A DNA stretch of 64,000 nt from Ulva prolifera (Eukaryota > Chlorophyta > Ulvophyceae > Ulvales > Ulvaceae), in NCBI GenBank assembly GCA_023078555.1, contig CM041198.1:5894924-5958923 (forward strand). The letters are read 5' to 3'. Under the pieces are notes generated by a model. That model was given only the letters and a program-made list of their open reading frames with translations, searched no databases and was not told where the DNA came from. Below, in pieces: positions 63,914 through 64,000 of the stretch. The position numbers and the translations under genes were made by a program. Numbering within the stretch: position 1 is the first letter of the stretch; each line of letters begins with the position of its first letter.

Positions 63914-64000
63914 AGGGGGTCAACCACTCCCGGGGTCTACATGGTGGGCCCACCTACGACGCGCACGTTCGGCTGCGATTTTGACTGTTTGGGGAAAACT
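63914..64000 (+). mobile_element. TIR element 4 (family T8), left end only
   Basis: AGGGGGTCAACCACTCCCGG and then CATGGTGGGCCCACCTACG, closest to element 1. The preceding 8 bp, CCGGATAA, should be its target duplication. It is cut by the window end. Confidence 0.85.

Overview
The window is eukaryotic nuclear DNA, most likely from a chlorophyte green alga. The genes are split by introns with a recurring GTGCG-type donor and a GCAG acceptor. TGTAA, the usual chlorophyte polyadenylation signal, lies downstream of three of the five gene models (CCDC47, the membrane protein and KatG). The gene-poor stretches are packed with transposable elements. No prokaryotic operon structure is present. The genus cannot be named from sequence alone.

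Layout. 1-5825 (-): class II trehalose-6-phosphate synthase, eight visible exons, 3' end outside the window. 8171-12218 (+): CCDC47-like ER membrane protein, five exons, 400 codons. 13212-17178 (-): secreted or type I membrane protein of unknown function, five exons, 401 codons. 20906-21537 (+): small unknown protein, two exons. 22118-22465 (+): LSM6, two exons. 22.5-56.6 kb holds almost no host genes: microsatellites, LINE fragments, three complete copies of a TIR element family with 8-bp target duplications, a LINE split by a 6.9-kb TIR element that carries two tandem arrays, and a possible cysteine-rich secreted protein gene. 56618-60201 (+): secreted catalase-peroxidase, five exons, 721 codons, followed by a broken inverted copy of its 3' exons. 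61.5-64 kb: decayed Ty1/copia pieces, interrupted by a fourth TIR element that runs off the window.

The exon models rest on three checks I could do by eye: family motifs, GT/GC-AG borders, and codon phase closing across every junction. CCDC47 (1203 nt), the membrane protein (1206 nt), KatG (2166 nt) and the small unknown protein (441 nt) all sum to multiples of three. The genes belong to unrelated housekeeping functions (trehalose metabolism, membrane-protein biogenesis, RNA decay and splicing, peroxide defence) and show no joint pathway.

The most interesting material is mobile. It includes (1) a non-autonomous TIR family with perfect 8-bp duplications, (2) a datable nest in which a LINE was split by a TIR element that was later hit by small LINE tails, (3) a 316-bp LTR mini-element with identical 90-bp LTRs and a tRNA-like interior, and (4) a 17-copy array of 13-bp inverted repeats inside the 6.9-kb element.
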